Source of the DNA: Candidatus Zixiibacteriota bacterium | Lineage (GTDB): Bacteria; Zixibacteria; MSB-5A5; SM1-73 | DNA: 12,815 bases | Assembly: GCA_023127875.1 (NCBI GenBank) | Contig: JAGMFA010000055.1 | Location: forward strand, 1-12,815 | Reading direction: 5' to 3' | Shown here: in pieces, positions 10,484-12,815 of the stretch | Numbering within the stretch: the first letter of the stretch is position 1 | How the letters are laid out: each line of letters starts with the position of its first letter | The notes under the pieces: model-generated | The model's input: only the letters and a program-made list of their open reading frames with translations | The model's database searches: none | Told to the model about the DNA's origin: nothing | Made by a program: the position numbers and the translations under genes

Positions 10484-12815
10484 ATGAAAAAGTATTTTTC
10501 GTATGAATGCCTACGTCATCTCTTTCTTCTAAATTCAAAAATAGTTCATTTGTCTCTCTCTGCTGAATGGGACCGGCTCTTTTGGAGAAGTATCTTAAGA
10601 TTCAGATCAAACCGAATAGCCTGGACAGTTCTTCTCACCACAATCTTCAACGTGCTATTTTTTGCCCACCTCGGTTTTGCTCAATCCAATATAAAAATTG
10701 AAGGCCACGTGTATGACGACGATGATGGTCATTCTATACCCAAAGCCATCATCAGGATCCTGAATACCAATTATGAATGCAAATCCGGCAACTCCGGTTA
10801 TTTCCATTTAGAGAAAATTCCGGTGGGCACCTACACTCTGGAGATCTCATCTTCTGGGTATGAAAACAAAAAGATTCCTCAAGTGCCAGTAAATGTTGAC
10901 GTGACCACCCAGATTGATGTTCGGCTTAAAAAGAGGATTTATTTTCTTCCGGGCTTGGAGGTTGTTGCTGAGAGGGTGCCCATCCAGATCAAAAGCGTCA
11001 AAATCATAGAGAGAAAAGAAATTGAGAAAATGCAAACAAACACGATCTCTGAAGTTATTGAATCCGTTAGTGGTGTTTTTGTACAAAAGAGCGGAACCGT
11101 TGCCGGAGCTCATCAGGTCAGCATTCGGGGAAGTTCGCCCAAACACGTTCTGATCCTTTTGGATGGGCAGAAGATCAATCCCTCGGGAACTGGTGTGGCT
11201 GACCTGAATACCATCCCTTTGGAAATAGTGGAGAAAATCGAGATTTTAAAAGGAGGACAATCTGCCATCTATGGTGCGGATGCTTTGGGTGGGGTGATCA
11301 ACATCATCACACTTCCCCAAAAAAGGAAAGAACCATCCAAGTTGACTTTGGGAAACCACTGGGGAAAATGGGAGACTGAGATTTTCAATTCATCTTTTTC
11401 TAATACATTTTTTAAGAGATTATTCACTAAATTCGCTTACACTCATCAGTATACCAAGAATGACTTCGAAATATGGGTCTATGACAATCCCAAAAAGCGT
11501 GAACGCTTAAAAAAGCGAGGGCGGAATGGTGACAGCACCACCACCAGAAAAAACGCTTACAAAAAAGCTTCTAATTTCTTTGTAGCCGCAAACTATCCCT
11601 TCAGCTCGACAACTGAATTGAGTTTTTCAGGACACATCTACCAAGCAAAAAATGGCCTCCCGGGGAGTTATGGTTGGATGGTGGCGCACCAACGAGCTTG
11701 GGCTAAGGATGAACGCCGGCTTTTGAACTTAAAGCTTGCTCACCGTTTTTCCCCAGATTTTTTCCTGGAGAGCAATCTGGGATATTCTCATTTTAAGCAG
11801 CACTTTCAAAACGACACAATAACCTGTTTTGATTCTAAATATGTAGATGATATAATCGATTTCTTTTTGCTTGCTCACATAAAGATCTACAAAACCAATC
11901 AGCTCAAGATTGGAACCCAATTCCAGAAGGACGTTCTAAATCATACCAACCTTCGTAATCCTGATAACAGCATGGGCAAAATAAAAAGAGAAACCTTTGG
12001 TGCCTTTTTTTCAGACCAACAGCAGTTTGTTCTCCCGAAGTTCATATTTCTCAAGAACCTGAATTTTAATTTTGCATTAAGGTGGGACCATTCTGAAATC
12101 TTAAAAGACTTCCTTTCTCCCCAGGTCGGTTTGGCACTTTCCAGAGGAGAAAGATACCGCATAACCTTGAAAACCAATTATGGGAAATCTTACCGTCAGC
12201 CCTCCAATAATGCTTTGTTCTGGAAGGAGGACGTTTTTGCGGCGGGCGATGCTGATCTTCTTCCGGAGAAATCAGAACATTCGGAGGCTGGAGCAGAAGT
12301 TCATCTTCCCTGGCTGGGAAATCTATCCGGGGGAATGACCTATTTTCATAACTTTGTGAAAGATCTCATCGAATGGCATAGACGGTTCGACGGAAGATAC
12401 CATCCAGTCAACATCTCCCGCACAAAAATTTATGGACATGAGGATTTCATAAGCTGGAAAAGTCCAAAAGACATTCTTGAGGTCAACTATAATAACACCG
12501 TCTGCTATGCCAAAAACAAAAGCGGAGACAGACTCTGCGATGGGAAATTCATCCCCTTTAGACCACGGTATCTAACCAACTTAAGCTTTAAGGTTGACTA
12601 CAAGATATTTGAAATCTTATACAAGATACGTTGGGTATCGGAACGCTTTATCGGACCTGCCAACGTCAAAGGGGAGGAACCCTATCATCTGGAGGATTTA
12701 AGCTTAGGTTTGAAAAAGAGATTGTGGAGGGTGGACACAAAATTAAGATGGGAGTGGAGAAATTTGAATGACGAGGAATATAAGCTGATCTACCGCCACC
12801 CCATGCCGGGCAGAG
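10484..12815 (+). CDS. BtuB-like TonB-dependent receptor, 3' end cut by window edge
   Basis: Outer-membrane receptor, probably for cobalamin uptake as it follows a B12 riboswitch. The ATG at 10484 has AGGAGG six bases upstream; 777 codons are open to the edge. Residues 1-67 form an unusually long leader: about 45 polar/basic residues, then a hydrophobic core (AWTVLLTTIFNVLFFAHLGFA) with cleavage near residue 66. Residues 69-150 are a carboxypeptidase-regulatory-like beta domain (IKIEGHVYD...SGYFHLEKIPVGTYTLEISSSGYE). LEVVAERVP (158-166) is a TonB-box-like segment, and the plug domain follows (about 170-278; VSIRGSSPKHVLILLDGQKI, GGQSAIYGADALGGVINIIT). The remainder is the 22-strand barrel, with YRQPSNNALFW...GDADLLPEKSE in the usual late position. 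The last residues, YRHPMPGR, are typical of the final strand, so only about ten residues are missing. Confidence 0.93.
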   Translation, partial: MKKYFSYECLRHLFLLNSKIVHLSLSAEWDRLFWRSILRFRSNRIAWTVLLTTIFNVLFFAHLGFAQSNIKIEGHVYDDDDGHSIPKAIIRILNTNYECKSGNSGYFHLEKIPVGTYTLEISSSGYENKKIPQVPVNVDVTTQIDVRLKKRIYFLPGLEVVAERVPIQIKSVKIIERKEIEKMQTNTISEVIESVSGVFVQKSGTVAGAHQVSIRGSSPKHVLILLDGQKINPSGTGVADLNTIPLEIVEKIEILKGGQSAIYGADALGGVINIITLPQKRKEPSKLTLGNHWGKWETEIFNSSFSNTFFKRLFTKFAYTHQYTKNDFEIWVYDNPKKRERLKKRGRNGDSTTTRKNAYKKASNFFVAANYPFSSTTELSFSGHIYQAKNGLPGSYGWMVAHQRAWAKDERRLLNLKLAHRFSPDFFLESNLGYSHFKQHFQNDTITCFDSKYVDDIIDFFLLAHIKIYKTNQLKIGTQFQKDVLNHTNLRNPDNSMGKIKRETFGAFFSDQQQFVLPKFIFLKNLNFNFALRWDHSEILKDFLSPQVGLALSRGERYRITLKTNYGKSYRQPSNNALFWKEDVFAAGDADLLPEKSEHSEAGAEVHLPWLGNLSGGMTYFHNFVKDLIEWHRRFDGRYHPVNISRTKIYGHEDFISWKSPKDILEVNYNNTVCYAKNKSGDRLCDGKFIPFRPRYLTNLSFKVDYKIFEILYKIRWVSERFIGPANVKGEEPYHLEDLSLGLKKRLWRVDTKLRWEWRNLNDEEYKLIYRHPMPGR

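Noticed and set aside
10016..10510. 13-base inverted repeat GCATTCATACGAA (10016-10028) / TTCGTATGAATGC (10498-10510) around the riboswitch
   Set aside because: A 13-base match is expected about once by chance in a window of this size, and the second copy lies inside the receptor coding sequence.

Overview
The window comes from a Gram-negative bacterium of moderate GC that I cannot place in a named lineage. Support for an outer membrane is a B12-type TonB-dependent receptor and a secreted protein ending in Phe. Intergenic regions carry many short palindromes, and there is a sigma-54 two-component pair, a style common in genomes of uncultured bacterial phyla; that placement is inference only. 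No ribosomal or universal marker other than gltX is present.

Layout. 1-1239 is the 3' part of gltX (glutamyl-tRNA synthetase), followed by a small secreted repeat protein (1323-1814). 1815-2567 has no gene. It holds a strong hairpin, a truncated dispersed repeat, a decayed second copy of the gltX 3' end (1966-2004), remnants of two tRNA-like genes (about 2041-2172), GTCACA repeats and two GATATC palindromes. From here to about 6820 the window looks accessory: an HTH-MNT/HEPN toxin-antitoxin pair (2568-3567) with a palindromic operator over its promoter, an inverted pair of hairpin repeats (3640-3743), an AT-rich SnoaL/NTF2-like gene (3856-4230), an intact IS1634-type insertion sequence (about 4232-6071), and an unknown gene (6201-6797, minus strand) in a unit that resembles an integron gene cassette with an attC-like site.

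6880-9743 (minus strand) is an operon of a soluble PAS histidine kinase followed by an NtrC-class sigma-54 activator; the kinase is promoter-proximal. 9744-10483 is regulatory. It holds a long C/G-rich hairpin, a sigma-70 promoter, a complete cobalamin riboswitch with an antiterminator/terminator switch, and then the Shine-Dalgarno site of a BtuB-like TonB-dependent receptor that runs off the right edge about at its last strand.

How it fits together. The right third is a B12-uptake locus switched off by cobalamin. The kinase/regulator pair should drive sigma-54 promoters elsewhere; none is visible here. The centre is an insertion hot spot between conserved genes. Its tRNA scar, duplicated gltX tail, toxin-antitoxin pair, IS and cassette-like unit all suggest repeated capture of foreign DNA. 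The most interesting signals are (a) the gltX tail echo, which preserves protein sequence through synonymous changes, (b) the attC-like cassette, whose box appears to have been split from the SnoaL stop codon by the IS, and (c) a dispersed CCCGCC/GGCGGG palindrome that supplies both a riboswitch stem and its terminator.
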